A program made the translations under genes and the position numbers. Below the pieces are notes generated by a model. That model worked only from the letters and a program-made list of their open reading frames with translations, was not told the origin of the DNA and did no database searches. Below, in pieces: positions 8,106 to 18,182 of a stretch of 64,000 nt of DNA. Every line of letters begins with the position of its first letter. The first letter of the stretch is position 1. This stretch comes from Bacteroidaceae bacterium (GTDB lineage Bacteria > Bacteroidota > Bacteroidia > Bacteroidales > Bacteroidaceae): contig JAKSLR010000008.1 of NCBI GenBank assembly GCA_024401095.1, forward strand, positions 1-64,000, written 5' to 3'.

Positions 8106-9296
8106 ATGAAACAGATTATTACACATTTTACTGATAACGACTTGTATACATTCAGTTGCCAGTATTATGTTATGATGAAGTACCCTCGTGCTGAAGTAGA
8201 ATATACTTTCATAGACCGTAACGGGACTTGTTATCCAGAGGGCTTTGCCGACTTGCTTCAAGAGCAGGTAAATGGTATGGTCAATGTCAAGATTACAGAA
8301 GAAGAAATAGAATTCATGGCGAATCATTGCGTCTGGCTTCCTCTCTGGTATTTTAATTTCCTGAAAGGCTATTCCTTTAATCCTGCCGAAGTGACAATCA
8401 GTCAAGATGCCGAAAGTCATCTGAACATCAAGGTTCAGGGAAAATGGTTTTCAACCATTATGTGGGAAATGCCACTTTTGAGTACGATTTCTGAGTTGAC
8501 CCATATCTTGAATGGTGATGTAGAGCGTTATGACAGGGAGGCAGAAAGGAAGAAAGCCTACGACAAGACCGTAAAATTCCTGGAAAACGGTTTGATTCTT
8601 GGAGATATGGGAACCCGCAGACGTTTCTCATTTGCACACCAGGAGATGGTTATTCAAACCATGGCAGAGGTATTCCGCTCTAAGAAATGGTCGGGTGTTT
8701 TCACCGGAACCAGTAATGTATGGCTTGCCAAGGAACTGAATCTGAAGGCTTTAGGTACCATGTCGCATCAGCTCATCTCTTTTGAGGAAATTGTCAGTGG
8801 AGTGTTTGAATGCAATTATAACGTCATGCGTAAATTCTCTGATGTCTTTGAGGGGGATAACGGTACTTATCTGTATGATTGCTTTGGCGACGATGTGTTC
8901 TTCAAGAATCTGTCAAAACGTATGGCCATGATGTATACCGGTCTTCGTGTGGATAGTGGTGTAGAGGAGGAACAGACAGAGAAGATTATTGAAAAATACA
9001 AGCAGTTAGGAATTGATCCTACCAGCAAGCAAGTAGTTTATAGCAATGGATTAGACATTGATCGTGCAATAGCTATCCATAAGTATGTCGATGGTCGTGT
9101 AAAAGATTCCTATGGTGTAGGAACCAACCTGACTTGTGATATCAATAATGCCAAACCTTCTAATATAGTAGTAAAACTGACTAAGGGCAGAATTACAGAA
9201 TGCCGAGAATGGCATGATTGTATCAAATTGTCTTGCGATAAAGGTAAGACGCTGGGTAATGCCGAGAAATGCGCTTATATTCTTTCACAGATTTAA
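8106..9296 (+). CDS. pncB: Nicotinate phosphoribosyltransferase
   Basis: A 396-aa cytoplasmic enzyme of NAD salvage that condenses nicotinate with PRPP in an ATP-assisted reaction to give nicotinate mononucleotide. Recognised by TDNDLYTFSCQYYVM at the N-terminus, GDMGTRRRFSFAHQ, GTSNVWLAKELNLKALGTMSHQ and VYSNGLDIDRAI. The length is usual for the bacterial PncB class. It starts 33 nt after the hypothetical gene, and its stop lies 6 nt before the next start, so the upstream transcript probably reads into the FAD oxidoreductase. Confidence 0.93.
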   Translation: MKQIITHFTDNDLYTFSCQYYVMMKYPRAEVEYTFIDRNGTCYPEGFADLLQEQVNGMVNVKITEEEIEFMANHCVWLPLWYFNFLKGYSFNPAEVTISQDAESHLNIKVQGKWFSTIMWEMPLLSTISELTHILNGDVERYDREAERKKAYDKTVKFLENGLILGDMGTRRRFSFAHQEMVIQTMAEVFRSKKWSGVFTGTSNVWLAKELNLKALGTMSHQLISFEEIVSGVFECNYNVMRKFSDVFEGDNGTYLYDCFGDDVFFKNLSKRMAMMYTGLRVDSGVEEEQTEKIIEKYKQLGIDPTSKQVVYSNGLDIDRAIAIHKYVDGRVKDSYGVGTNLTCDINNAKPSNIVVKLTKGRITECREWHDCIKLSCDKGKTLGNAEKCAYILSQI

Positions 9297-9301
9297 ATAA
9301 T

Positions 9302-11146
9302 ATGAAGAAAAAGGTCCTGATTATCATTGGTGTGCTGTTGTGTGTGTTCAATTTGCGTGCAGCTGAAGTTCTGGTGGAAACAGAGAGTTTCACACAGAAA
9401 GGCGGTTGGGCTGTAGACCAACAGTTCATGGATTTGATGGGCTCTCCTTATCTCATAGCTCACGGAATGGGTGTGCCGGTGGCTGATGCTTCGACTATGA
9501 TTGAAGTGCCAGAGAAAGGTGTCTATACAGTCTATGTGCGAACCTACAACTGGACCTCACCTTGGTATGACGGAGAAGGCCCAGGGCGTTTCCAGTTGCT
9601 TGTCAACGGCCGTAGAATAGGGAATGACCTGGGTACACAAGGTAATTCCTGGCAGTGGCAAAAGGTAGGAAAAGTAAAGCTCAACCAGCAAAAAGTGAAG
9701 CTTTCCCTTCATGATTTGACAGGCTTTGACGGACGTTGTGATGCCATTTACATGACCACCGATGAAACTACTTTACCTCCTGTTCATAATTCTTTGGTAA
9801 AGAATAATGTAATACATAATGGTGGAAGCTATGATTTAGTGGTGGTAGGAGCAGGAATTGCCGGTATGAGTGCTGCTGTTTCTGCCGCTCGTCTGGGGCT
9901 GAAGGTTGCTTTGATAAATGACCGGCCTGTCATTGGCGGGAATAATTCTTCGGAAATTCGCGTCCATTTAGGTGGCAAGATAGAAGAACCGCCTTATCCG
10001 GAATTAGGAGGATTACTGAAAGAGTTTGGCCCAACCAAGATGGGAAATGCCCAACCTGCCGAAAACTATGAAGACGGCAAGAAAATGGACTGGATCAGTA
10101 AGGAGAAGAATGTTTCCCTGTTCCTGAACCAGCGTGCAGTCTTTGTAGAGAAAGAGAATGATCAGATAACTGCTGTGGTCACACAGCATATTGAGCAAGG
10201 CGTCCAAACACGTTTTTCAGCTCCATTATTTGTTGATTGTACGGGCGATGGTACCATCGGATATCTGGCGGGAGCTCATTGGCGTATGGGCAGAGAATCT
10301 GCCGATGAGTTCGGTGAGAGTCGTGCTCCAGAAATTGCCGATAACATGACAATGGGTGCATCTGTTCAATGGTATTCGGTGGAAGAAGAGAAATCTAGTT
10401 CTTTCCCTGAGTTCTCTTATGGCGTTCTATTTAACGAGGATAATGCTGATCGGGTAACCATGGGAGAGTGGACCTGGGAGACAGGCATGAACAGAAACCA
10501 GATTACTGAATTTGAACGAATCAGGGATTACGGTATGCTGGTAGTTTATTCCAATTGGAGTTTCCTGAAGAATCATTCCGCAAACCGGAAAGAATATCAG
10601 AACCGGAAGCTGGGGTGGGTAGCCTATGTGGCTGGAAAACGTGAAAGCAGACGTCTCTTAGGAGATTATATCCTCCATCAGGATGATTTGGAAAAGAACA
10701 TCTATCATGAAGACGGTACTTTCATTACCACATGGAGCATAGATCTTCATCAGCCAGATCCAGAGAACATGAAAAACTTCCCGGGGAATGAGTATAAGGC
10801 CATTACCAAGCATCTGGTCATTTATCCGAATACCGTACCTTACCGTTGCCTTTATTCCCGAAATGTCTCTAATCTTTTCATGGCTGGAAGAAACATCAGC
10901 CAGACACATGTAGCTCTAGGTTCTACCCGTGTGATGCGTACTACGGGAATGATGGGAGAAGTAGTTGGTATGGCTGCTAGTCTATGTGCGAAATACGGTG
11001 TGCTTCCTCGTGAAATCTATTGGAATCACTTGTCAGAGCTAAAACAGCTCATGACTGAAGGCGTTAATGTAAAAGGCTTACTGAATAATCAGGACTACAA
11101 TGAGGGAGGCCGTTTGTTCAAGAAACCCCAAGTTATTTCTGAGTAA
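9302..11146 (+). CDS. Secreted FAD-dependent oxidoreductase with N-terminal carbohydrate-binding-like domain
   Basis: 614 aa from ATG 9302, which gives a good signal peptide (MKKKVLIIIGVLLCVFNLRA); the frame is open upstream inside pncB, but an earlier start would spoil the signal. Residues about 22-160 form a beta-rich module like those fused to Bacteroidetes glycan enzymes. Then follows a dinucleotide-binding motif, VVVGAGIAGMSAA, with GGNNSSEIRVHLGG, typical of the FAD_oxidored family often annotated as xanthan lyase-like. It probably oxidises or isomerises a sugar or glycan in the periplasm or outside the cell. It precedes susC by 217 nt that contain a separate promoter. The exact substrate is unknown. 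Confidence 0.8.
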   Translation: MKKKVLIIIGVLLCVFNLRAAEVLVETESFTQKGGWAVDQQFMDLMGSPYLIAHGMGVPVADASTMIEVPEKGVYTVYVRTYNWTSPWYDGEGPGRFQLLVNGRRIGNDLGTQGNSWQWQKVGKVKLNQQKVKLSLHDLTGFDGRCDAIYMTTDETTLPPVHNSLVKNNVIHNGGSYDLVVVGAGIAGMSAAVSAARLGLKVALINDRPVIGGNNSSEIRVHLGGKIEEPPYPELGGLLKEFGPTKMGNAQPAENYEDGKKMDWISKEKNVSLFLNQRAVFVEKENDQITAVVTQHIEQGVQTRFSAPLFVDCTGDGTIGYLAGAHWRMGRESADEFGESRAPEIADNMTMGASVQWYSVEEEKSSSFPEFSYGVLFNEDNADRVTMGEWTWETGMNRNQITEFERIRDYGMLVVYSNWSFLKNHSANRKEYQNRKLGWVAYVAGKRESRRLLGDYILHQDDLEKNIYHEDGTFITTWSIDLHQPDPENMKNFPGNEYKAITKHLVIYPNTVPYRCLYSRNVSNLFMAGRNISQTHVALGSTRVMRTTGMMGEVVGMAASLCAKYGVLPREIYWNHLSELKQLMTEGVNVKGLLNNQDYNEGGRLFKKPQVISE

Positions 11147-11236
11147 TATATAAATATATTAAACGCTATTTTTGTTCCTTAATTCTATTATCTTGCCCGA
11201 TTTTTCATTTTTTCGGCGTTTTTTTTGCTAATATTT

Positions 11237-11266
11237 TTTGACAATAAAAAGTTTTTTTTACTTTTG
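11237..11266 (+). promoter_or_regulatory. Promoter of the susC-susD operon
   Basis: TTTG (11237-11240), an 18-nt spacer, then TACTTTTG (11259-11266). This leaves a leader of about 90 nt before susC at 11364. The intervening DNA is A/T-rich. Confidence 0.7.
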
Positions 11267-11363
11267 TATTTAGTTTCTTCGGGAGTGAAGAACTATGTAT
11301 GTTGTAATACTATAGAAAACCTATTTATTTTTTTATATTACTAATTTTAAAACCTAAAAATCT

Positions 11364-14300
11364 ATGCAAAAACGACTTTTAAAGGTCAGTATGATGTTGG
11401 CTCTGGCAGCATTCTGCTCAGTTCCTACATTTGCTAGCAACGCTTCCGCAGTTGCTAATGCAGAGATCACTCAGCAGACCAATACTGCAAAGGGTTTCGT
11501 TAAGGATTCTACCGGCGAACCTATTATTGGTGCTTCTGTAATTGTCAAGGGTACTACTAATGGTACAATTACCGATTTCGATGGTAATTTCACTCTTGAT
11601 GGTGTAAAGAAGGGTGATGTGATCGTAATCTCATTCGTAGGTTATGAATCTCAGGAAGTAACATTCCAGGGTCAGCCTATTACAGTTACATTGAAGGATG
11701 ATACCCAGCTTTTGGAAGAAATTGTTGTTACCGCTATGGGTATCGAGCGTAAGGCTAAGTCATTGACTTATGCTACTCAGAAGGTAAACGGTGATGAATT
11801 GACCCGTGCAAAGGAAACCAACCTTGTAAACTCATTGCAGGGTAAGACTGCCGGTGTTGTCATTACTCCTAACACCTCTGGTGCCGGTGGTTCTTCTAAG
11901 ATCGTCATCCGTGGTAACAAGTCAGCTCAGGGTAACAACCAGCCGCTGATCGTTATCGATGGTATGCCAATGTCAAACCCTACTACTTCTCAGTTGGAGT
12001 CAGTATACGGTGGTCGTGATGGTGGTGACGCTCTTTCTAACTTGAACCCAGACGATATTGCAAGCATGAACGTATTGAAGGGTGCATCTGCTGCTGCTCT
12101 TTACGGTTCTATGGCTGCAAACGGTGTGATTGTCATCACTACCAAGAAGGGTTCTATGGGTAATGTACGTGCTGACTTCTCTTCTAACGTAACAGTTGAG
12201 ACTCCACTTGATGTTCCAGCAATCCAGACTCGTTATGGTGCTACCGTAACTGGTGGTTCTTATGACACTCAGTCTTGGGGCGACAAGGTTTCTAATGGCG
12301 TTAACGCTTCTAAGGATTTCTTCCGCACTGGTGCTACTTTCATCAACTCTCTGGCAGTTTCTGGTGGTACTGAGAAGGTACAGAGCTATGCTTCTTACGC
12401 TAATACTTCTTCTCTGGGTATGATGCCAACCAACACTTTCGGTCGTCATAACATGATGGTTAAGCAGACTTACAAGATGTTGGATGACAAGTTGACTATC
12501 ACTGCTTCTATCAACTATATCAACCAGAAGGGTCACAACCGTCCACGTGGTGGTCAGTACAACAACCCTCTGATTGGTGCTTATACTTTCCCAGCAAATG
12601 CAAACTGGAATCAGTACAAGAACGAGTTCGAGAAGTATGATGATGTTAAGCAGTACAACGTACAGCAGTGGTATTGCGACCTGAACAATGACTACACTCA
12701 GAACCCATACTGGATCCTGAACCGTGTAGCTTCTGACGAGGCTCGTAACCGTACCATGGTATCAGGTACTGTAAACTACAAGATCCTTCCTGAGTTGAGC
12801 CTGCAGGGTCGTCTGAGCTACGACCGTACTTCTGATGAGTGGGAGCGCAAGACTTACGCATCTACATCTCAGGTATTGGCTAACCCTCAGGGTCAGTATG
12901 AGCGTGATATGACCAACTTCCGTCAGTTCTACGGTGATTTGCTGATGACTTACAACAAGGAGTTCGGTGATTACTCAGTTAACGCATCTTTGGGTACCAG
13001 CTTCTCTGACTACAAGTCTTTGAGCTACAGCATCAACACTGGTGGTGACCGCTACTTGCCTAACTTCTTCGTTCCAACTAACTCTACCAAGAATGGTACC
13101 AGCATGGGTATCAGCCGCAAGCGTCTGAATGCAGTATTCGCTACTGCTCAGTTCGGTTGGAAGGATATGTTGTTCTTGGATGTAACTGGCCGTAACGACT
13201 GGTCATCTACTCTGGCATTTACTCCTAACGGTTCTTACTTCTACCCATCTGTAGGTTTGACTGCAGTGGTTTCTGATATGGTTAAGTTGCCAGAACTTAT
13301 CAATGTATTGAAGGCTCGTGCTACTTACTCTGTAGTAGGTAACGAAATGCCAGCATTCATTACCAATAACCTGAATGGTTTCTCTAACGGTTCTATCACT
13401 TTCAAGACTACCATGCCATTTACCGACATGAAGCCTGAAAAGTTGCACTCTATGGAGTTCGGTATTGACGCAAGCATGTTCGACAACCGTTTGGACTTCG
13501 ATGTAACTGTATATCGTACCAACAACAAGAACCAGTACTTCTCAATGTCTGTTCCATCTGCAACTGGTTATAGCAGCTACTATTTCAATGCAGGTAACAT
13601 CCAGAACACTGGTGTTGAGTTCACTGCATCTTGGAACCAGAAGTTCAGCAACAAGTTCTCTTGGAAGACTAGCTTCAACATGTCTTACAATGACAACTTG
13701 ATCAAGGAACTTGATAACCGTGAAGGTGTAGCTGATGCTGACCGTCTGAAGTATGTATGGCAGGGTGGTATGTACGGTAATGAAATGCGCCTTGTAGAAG
13801 GTGGTGAGTATGGTGACGTTTATGCTCAGAACTTCATCCGTGACGCTAAGACCGGTCTGATCTGTGTAGACGGTAACGGTAAGATTCAGTATGCAGCAGA
13901 TAAGGAGAAGGTTGGTAACGTAAACTCTAAGTGGAACTTGGGTTGGGGTAATACCTTCTATTATAAGGATTTCAACTTCTACTTCCTGATTGACGGTCGT
14001 GTAGGTGGTAACTTCTTCGATTATACTCAGGCTTCTTTGGATAGCCACGGTGTATCTGAGAACTCTGCTGTATCTCGTGACAACGGTGGTGTAGAGGTTT
14101 GGAATACTGCAACAAACTCTGTTCAGAAGATGGATGCTAAGACATTCTACAACTCTATCGGTTCTATCAACGGTGGTGGTGGTGACTACTATGCATATAG
14201 CCAGACTAACTTCCGCCTGCGTGAGGTATCTCTGGGTTATACTTGGAGAGGTCTCTTCGGTAACGGTCGTGACCTGTCTTTGAGCGCAGTTGCACGTAAC

Positions 14301-14435
14301 CTGTTCTTCCTGTACAAGGATTGTCCAACCGATCCTGATGTATCTATGTCTACTTCTAACGGTTACGGTGGTTCTTCTTACTTCTCAATGCCATCTAGCC
14401 GTAGCTTCGGTGTTAACTTGAAACTTCAATTCTAA
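11364..14435 (+). CDS. SusC/RagA-family TonB-dependent outer-membrane transporter
   Basis: A 1023-aa beta-barrel importer. A signal peptide (residues 1 to about 25) is followed by a carboxypeptidase-regulatory-like domain (about 43-110), a TonB-box region EEIVVTAMG (about 118), a plug with LQGKTAGVVI, IVIRGNKS and PLIVIDGMPM, and then the barrel, ending in phenylalanine (LKLQF) as outer-membrane proteins do. It should take up an oligosaccharide with the SusD partner starting 14 nt downstream. Codon use is very biased (almost all GGT, CGT, AAC, TTC, TAC), unlike neighbouring genes, which points to very high expression. The linked GH20 enzyme suggests an amino-sugar glycan, but this is inference. 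Confidence 0.95.
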   Translation: MQKRLLKVSMMLALAAFCSVPTFASNASAVANAEITQQTNTAKGFVKDSTGEPIIGASVIVKGTTNGTITDFDGNFTLDGVKKGDVIVISFVGYESQEVTFQGQPITVTLKDDTQLLEEIVVTAMGIERKAKSLTYATQKVNGDELTRAKETNLVNSLQGKTAGVVITPNTSGAGGSSKIVIRGNKSAQGNNQPLIVIDGMPMSNPTTSQLESVYGGRDGGDALSNLNPDDIASMNVLKGASAAALYGSMAANGVIVITTKKGSMGNVRADFSSNVTVETPLDVPAIQTRYGATVTGGSYDTQSWGDKVSNGVNASKDFFRTGATFINSLAVSGGTEKVQSYASYANTSSLGMMPTNTFGRHNMMVKQTYKMLDDKLTITASINYINQKGHNRPRGGQYNNPLIGAYTFPANANWNQYKNEFEKYDDVKQYNVQQWYCDLNNDYTQNPYWILNRVASDEARNRTMVSGTVNYKILPELSLQGRLSYDRTSDEWERKTYASTSQVLANPQGQYERDMTNFRQFYGDLLMTYNKEFGDYSVNASLGTSFSDYKSLSYSINTGGDRYLPNFFVPTNSTKNGTSMGISRKRLNAVFATAQFGWKDMLFLDVTGRNDWSSTLAFTPNGSYFYPSVGLTAVVSDMVKLPELINVLKARATYSVVGNEMPAFITNNLNGFSNGSITFKTTMPFTDMKPEKLHSMEFGIDASMFDNRLDFDVTVYRTNNKNQYFSMSVPSATGYSSYYFNAGNIQNTGVEFTASWNQKFSNKFSWKTSFNMSYNDNLIKELDNREGVADADRLKYVWQGGMYGNEMRLVEGGEYGDVYAQNFIRDAKTGLICVDGNGKIQYAADKEKVGNVNSKWNLGWGNTFYYKDFNFYFLIDGRVGGNFFDYTQASLDSHGVSENSAVSRDNGGVEVWNTATNSVQKMDAKTFYNSIGSINGGGGDYYAYSQTNFRLREVSLGYTWRGLFGNGRDLSLSAVARNLFFLYKDCPTDPDVSMSTSNGYGGSSYFSMPSSRSFGVNLKLQF

Positions 14436-14449
14436 AAACCTCTGCAATT

Positions 14450-16159
14450 ATGAAAAAGAATTTATTATATAACGCTCTTCTCGTAAGTGCAGCCCTGGTT
14501 ATTGGTACTAGCTGTACTGATCAATTCGAGGAAATCAATACCAACCCATTTGAATTGAGCGATAGCCAGGTAGCTATGGGTGACCTGTTCAATGAAGCTC
14601 AGCTGTCTATCTTCTACAACCAGTCAAACGGTAACTGGGAGTATCAGCTGATCCAGAACCTGAATGCTGACTTGTATTCTGGTTACTGTGCAATCCCTAC
14701 TGCATTCAACGGTGGTCCTAACAACGATAATTATTTCATGATGAACGGTTGGAACAGCTGTACTTTGAACTACATGCTGTTGCACGTTATCAAGCCAATG
14801 GCTACTCTTCACAAGATTGAGAATCTGGCTGACGACTTCCACGGTATCGGTACTATCATGAAGATAGCTGGTGCTCACAAGATGGTTGATACTTATGGTC
14901 CATCACCTTATACTGAGGCAATGCAGGGTGGTCTTTCTGTAAACTATGACTCAGAGCAGACTTGTTATACTGCATTCTTGACAGAATTGGCTGATGCAAC
15001 TGCAAAGTTGACCAGCTGGTTGGATGCTAATGGTGGTAAGGACGATGCAACTCGTCTGTCATGGGATAAGACTGGTGGCAAGAGCCAGATTACCTGGTTG
15101 CAGTTCGGTAACACTCTTCGTTTGCGTCTGGCTATGCGTATCGCTATGGCTGATCCTGCATTGGCTAAGCAGCACGCAGAAGCAGCTTGTGCTAACAAGT
15201 ACGGTTTGCTGAAGACTGTTGATATCGAAGTTATGGACGGTAACATCCGTAACCCTCAGGCTTTGATTTGCCGTGACTACAATGACTGTGCAATTTCTGC
15301 TAACTATGAGACTATCCTGAAGGGTTACAATGACCCTCGTTTGGCAGCTACTTGCGTTCCTGTAGGATGGTATGGCCGCAAATCTGACATTGTTGACATG
15401 GCAGGTACAGCAATGGGTATGGTTGGTGAAATCAAGGGTATCCGTAACGGTTTGAAGGTTGATGGTGCTAACTACAAGATGTACTCTATCCCTTATACTC
15501 CAATGGATGGTGGTCCTTACTCAACTGACGTTCCATTGCCAATCATGAACCGTGCAGAAGCTTCATTCCTTCAGGCTGAAGGTGTTCTCCGTGGTTGGAA
15601 CATGGGTGGTGGCACTGCTCAGAGCTACTACGAGGAAGGTATCCGTAACTCATTTGCTTCAGTTGCTGAGCGTGTAAATGCTCACGGCTGGTTGTCAGCA
15701 GATGCTATGAAGGGTGCTGATGTAGAGGCTTACATTCAGGGTACTACTACTCAGATTGACTACGTTGACCCACATAACCCAGCAAACAACATTAAGGCTG
15801 TAAACAAGGTTCCTGTTAAGTTCTTGGCTGCAGGTTCTAAGGAGGAGCAGTTGGAGCAGATCATCACTCAGAAGTGGATTGCTGGCTTCCCAGAAGGTTT
15901 GAACGCATGGGCTGAGTTCCGTCGTACAGGCTATCCTCACTTGTTCCCAATCCCAGCTGACAACAACAATGTTCAGGCTGAGTACCTGGGTGGTTCACAG
16001 GATGCTTTGACAGCTATGGGTATCCGTCGTCTTCCATTCGCTTATGACGAGCGTTCTTCTAACCCTAAGGGTCTGGCTGTAGGTCAGGAGATCCTCGCTG
16101 GTCGTGGTGGTGATAAGATTGACACTCGCCTGTGGTGGGATACTGGTAAGAACTTCTAA
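14450..16159 (+). CDS. SusD/RagB-family surface glycan-binding lipoprotein
   Basis: A 569-aa partner of the preceding SusC. The lipoprotein signal ends IGTSC with lipid Cys 22; the mature protein starts TDQFEEINTNP, the usual SusD start. SusD-like TPR features include GAHKMVDTYGPSPYTEA and the C-terminal WIAGFPEGLNAWAEFRRTGYP. The sequence fits the SusD-like subgroup 2 rather than classical SusD. It shares the strong codon bias of susC, so both are probably abundant. The operon ends in a strong terminator at 16189-16221, separating it from the GH20 gene. Confidence 0.93.
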   Translation: MKKNLLYNALLVSAALVIGTSCTDQFEEINTNPFELSDSQVAMGDLFNEAQLSIFYNQSNGNWEYQLIQNLNADLYSGYCAIPTAFNGGPNNDNYFMMNGWNSCTLNYMLLHVIKPMATLHKIENLADDFHGIGTIMKIAGAHKMVDTYGPSPYTEAMQGGLSVNYDSEQTCYTAFLTELADATAKLTSWLDANGGKDDATRLSWDKTGGKSQITWLQFGNTLRLRLAMRIAMADPALAKQHAEAACANKYGLLKTVDIEVMDGNIRNPQALICRDYNDCAISANYETILKGYNDPRLAATCVPVGWYGRKSDIVDMAGTAMGMVGEIKGIRNGLKVDGANYKMYSIPYTPMDGGPYSTDVPLPIMNRAEASFLQAEGVLRGWNMGGGTAQSYYEEGIRNSFASVAERVNAHGWLSADAMKGADVEAYIQGTTTQIDYVDPHNPANNIKAVNKVPVKFLAAGSKEEQLEQIITQKWIAGFPEGLNAWAEFRRTGYPHLFPIPADNNNVQAEYLGGSQDALTAMGIRRLPFAYDERSSNPKGLAVGQEILAGRGGDKIDTRLWWDTGKNF

Positions 16160-16188
16160 TCTGATTTAGATTCTTATATTATAAAAGG

Positions 16189-16221
16189 AAAGGTCCAAGG
16201 TTTTACCTTGGGCCTTTTTCT
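16189..16221 (+). terminator. Rho-independent terminator after susD
   Basis: AGGTCCAAGG (16191-16200), a 5-nt loop TTTTA, then CCTTGGGCCT (16206-16215) followed by TTTTC. The single imperfect pair is U-G when read as plus-strand RNA, fitting rightward use. Confidence 0.9.
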
Positions 16222-16253
16222 TGTTATTAATAGGTCATGAAGAATATATTCTT

Positions 16254-16261
16254 TATATTTG
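16254..16261 (+). promoter_or_regulatory. Promoter -7 box (TATATTTG) for the GH20 gene
   Basis: An exact TAnnTTTG match 22 nt before the ATG at 16284 and after the susD terminator. No convincing -33 element. Confidence 0.5.
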
Positions 16262-16283
16262 CAAATGATTACCTATTAATATT

Positions 16284-18182
16284 ATGAAAAGATTCCTGTT
16301 ACTTCTTTTGATAAATCTGCTCACTGTTTATTCGCAGGCTCAGCAGCTTCCTCTTATTCCACAAGCCAGCCAATGTACCATTTATGAGGGAACCTATAAC
16401 CTTCCTGCTGTCCTGACTGTATCCTTCCCGGAAGAATGGCAAGCCACACTGGAAATGTTTAAGCAGGATTTGAAGAATAGGATGGATATTTCTGTCGTTT
16501 TCTCTTCAAAAAACAATGCTCTTAAAATACAAAAGGATGCTTCTTTGGCTAGTGAAGCCTATGAATTAGATATTCATAAAAAAGGAATTATTCTCAAGGC
16601 ATCCCATGTCTGTGGTTTGAATTATGCTTTAGCTTCACTTCAGCAACTGCTTCTGAACAGCAAGTCACTACCTTTGCTCACCTTAAAAGACAGTCCTAGA
16701 TTCTCCTATAGAGGGGTTATGGTGGATTGCAGTCGCCATTTCTGGAGTATATCAGAATTAAAACAGACTATCGATGAGATGAGCCTTTTCAAGTTAAATC
16801 GTTTACATCTTCATCTCACCGATAATCAGGGGTGGAGATTTGAGGTGAAGAAGTATCCGGAAATTGCTAAGAAAGGCTCTTATTATTGGGATTTTCCAGC
16901 TCTTTCCGGTAAGTATTATACCCAGAAGCAGTTAAAGGAGCTTGTGGCTTATGCCCAGAACCGAGGCATTGAAATTATCCCGGAAATTGACATGCCTGGG
17001 CATATGCTCTCGTTGTTTGCAGCTTTTCCTGAAATCACCTGTCTGGGAGGAGAATATGAGGCATTTCCCCAGGAGAGAGACGGCAAATTACGTAAGCGTA
17101 CTTGGCAGAATATGGTCTGTCTGGGTAACCCTAAGACTTACGAGGTTCTGGGTGATATCATTGCTGAATTATGTGATGTATTCCCTTCCAGGTATATCCA
17201 CTTGGGTGGTGACGAAGTGGCAACCATGATCTGGAAAGACTGTCCGCATTGCCAGGAACTTTTTGAAAGAGAACACATGCATGATTTGGGTGAGTTACAG
17301 GATTATTTTACGCGTTGGGCTCATGCAGAACTCGCTAAGCATGGAAGAATCATGATAGGTTGGGATGAGATCAATGAGCGTAAGGCAGCCCAAGACCAAG
17401 ATGTAGTCATGATTTGGCACAGTGATGAAGAGACTTATCAGAAAGCTCTGGACAGGAATCTGAACATCATCCTTTCTCCTGGAGATCCTTGTTATTTTGA
17501 TTACAGTTATGCCAAGAATCCTACCCGCAAGGTCTATGAATGGAATCCAGTCAATCAGGCCATGGGAGCACAGGCAAACCTTTGGACGGAGTATGTGTGT
17601 ACCCAAAGTGATGTGGAAAAGATGCTGTATCCTCGCCTTTGTGCCCTTGCCGAGGTCTTATGGAACAGTCCGGAACAGAAGCATTGGCCAGACTTCTACC
17701 AGCGTCTTCATGCGTTTCCTTTCCAGCAATTGGGCATGAATGCCTGGATGGAAGAAAAGGAATCCGATGAATGGTTTGACCTGTCAAAGGCTGTTAAACC
17801 TGTTCTTCCTGCCGGAGTACATGTGGAGACCAACATCTACAATGTCAAAGGTTATGAACCCGAATATGCACTAGATGGAAATCCCGCAACCTTCTTCCAG
17901 AACGGATGGGATACCAATCCTGATGAGTACTTTAAGGTCTGGTACGATGTTCCCCAGCGACTGAGTAAGATTAAAGTTATCTGTGATCTCTCCAAGGACT
18001 ATTTCCAGCGTGCAAAGCTTCTTATTAGTGAAGATGATAGCCTTTATACTGAAGTAGGCACGAGCGATGACTTCGGTCACTTTGAGGTTCAGCTTGACGG
18101 TCGACAGGTTAAGGCGTTCAAGATTGTTCCTACCTTTGTCCGCCTTTCGCGTCTTGTCATCCGTGAGATTGAAATAGAATAG
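16284..18182 (+). CDS. Beta-N-acetylhexosaminidase (GH20) with C-terminal F5/8-type domain
   Basis: A 632-aa secreted enzyme. Signal peptide MKRFLLLLLINLLTVYSQAQ; an N-terminal GH20b-like alpha/beta domain (about 21-135) is followed by the TIM barrel, with RGVMVDCSRHF, LHLHLTDNQGWR, EIDMPGHM and the catalytic Asp-Glu pair D310-E311 in HLGGDEV. The last 110 residues (from VKGYEPEYALDGNPATFF) resemble a discoidin/CBM32 sugar-binding module. It should release terminal GlcNAc or GalNAc from host glycans or glycoconjugates. It has its own promoter, downstream of the SusCD terminator, so it may be regulated separately from the transporter. Confidence 0.93.
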   Translation: MKRFLLLLLINLLTVYSQAQQLPLIPQASQCTIYEGTYNLPAVLTVSFPEEWQATLEMFKQDLKNRMDISVVFSSKNNALKIQKDASLASEAYELDIHKKGIILKASHVCGLNYALASLQQLLLNSKSLPLLTLKDSPRFSYRGVMVDCSRHFWSISELKQTIDEMSLFKLNRLHLHLTDNQGWRFEVKKYPEIAKKGSYYWDFPALSGKYYTQKQLKELVAYAQNRGIEIIPEIDMPGHMLSLFAAFPEITCLGGEYEAFPQERDGKLRKRTWQNMVCLGNPKTYEVLGDIIAELCDVFPSRYIHLGGDEVATMIWKDCPHCQELFEREHMHDLGELQDYFTRWAHAELAKHGRIMIGWDEINERKAAQDQDVVMIWHSDEETYQKALDRNLNIILSPGDPCYFDYSYAKNPTRKVYEWNPVNQAMGAQANLWTEYVCTQSDVEKMLYPRLCALAEVLWNSPEQKHWPDFYQRLHAFPFQQLGMNAWMEEKESDEWFDLSKAVKPVLPAGVHVETNIYNVKGYEPEYALDGNPATFFQNGWDTNPDEYFKVWYDVPQRLSKIKVICDLSKDYFQRAKLLISEDDSLYTEVGTSDDFGHFEVQLDGRQVKAFKIVPTFVRLSRLVIREIEIE

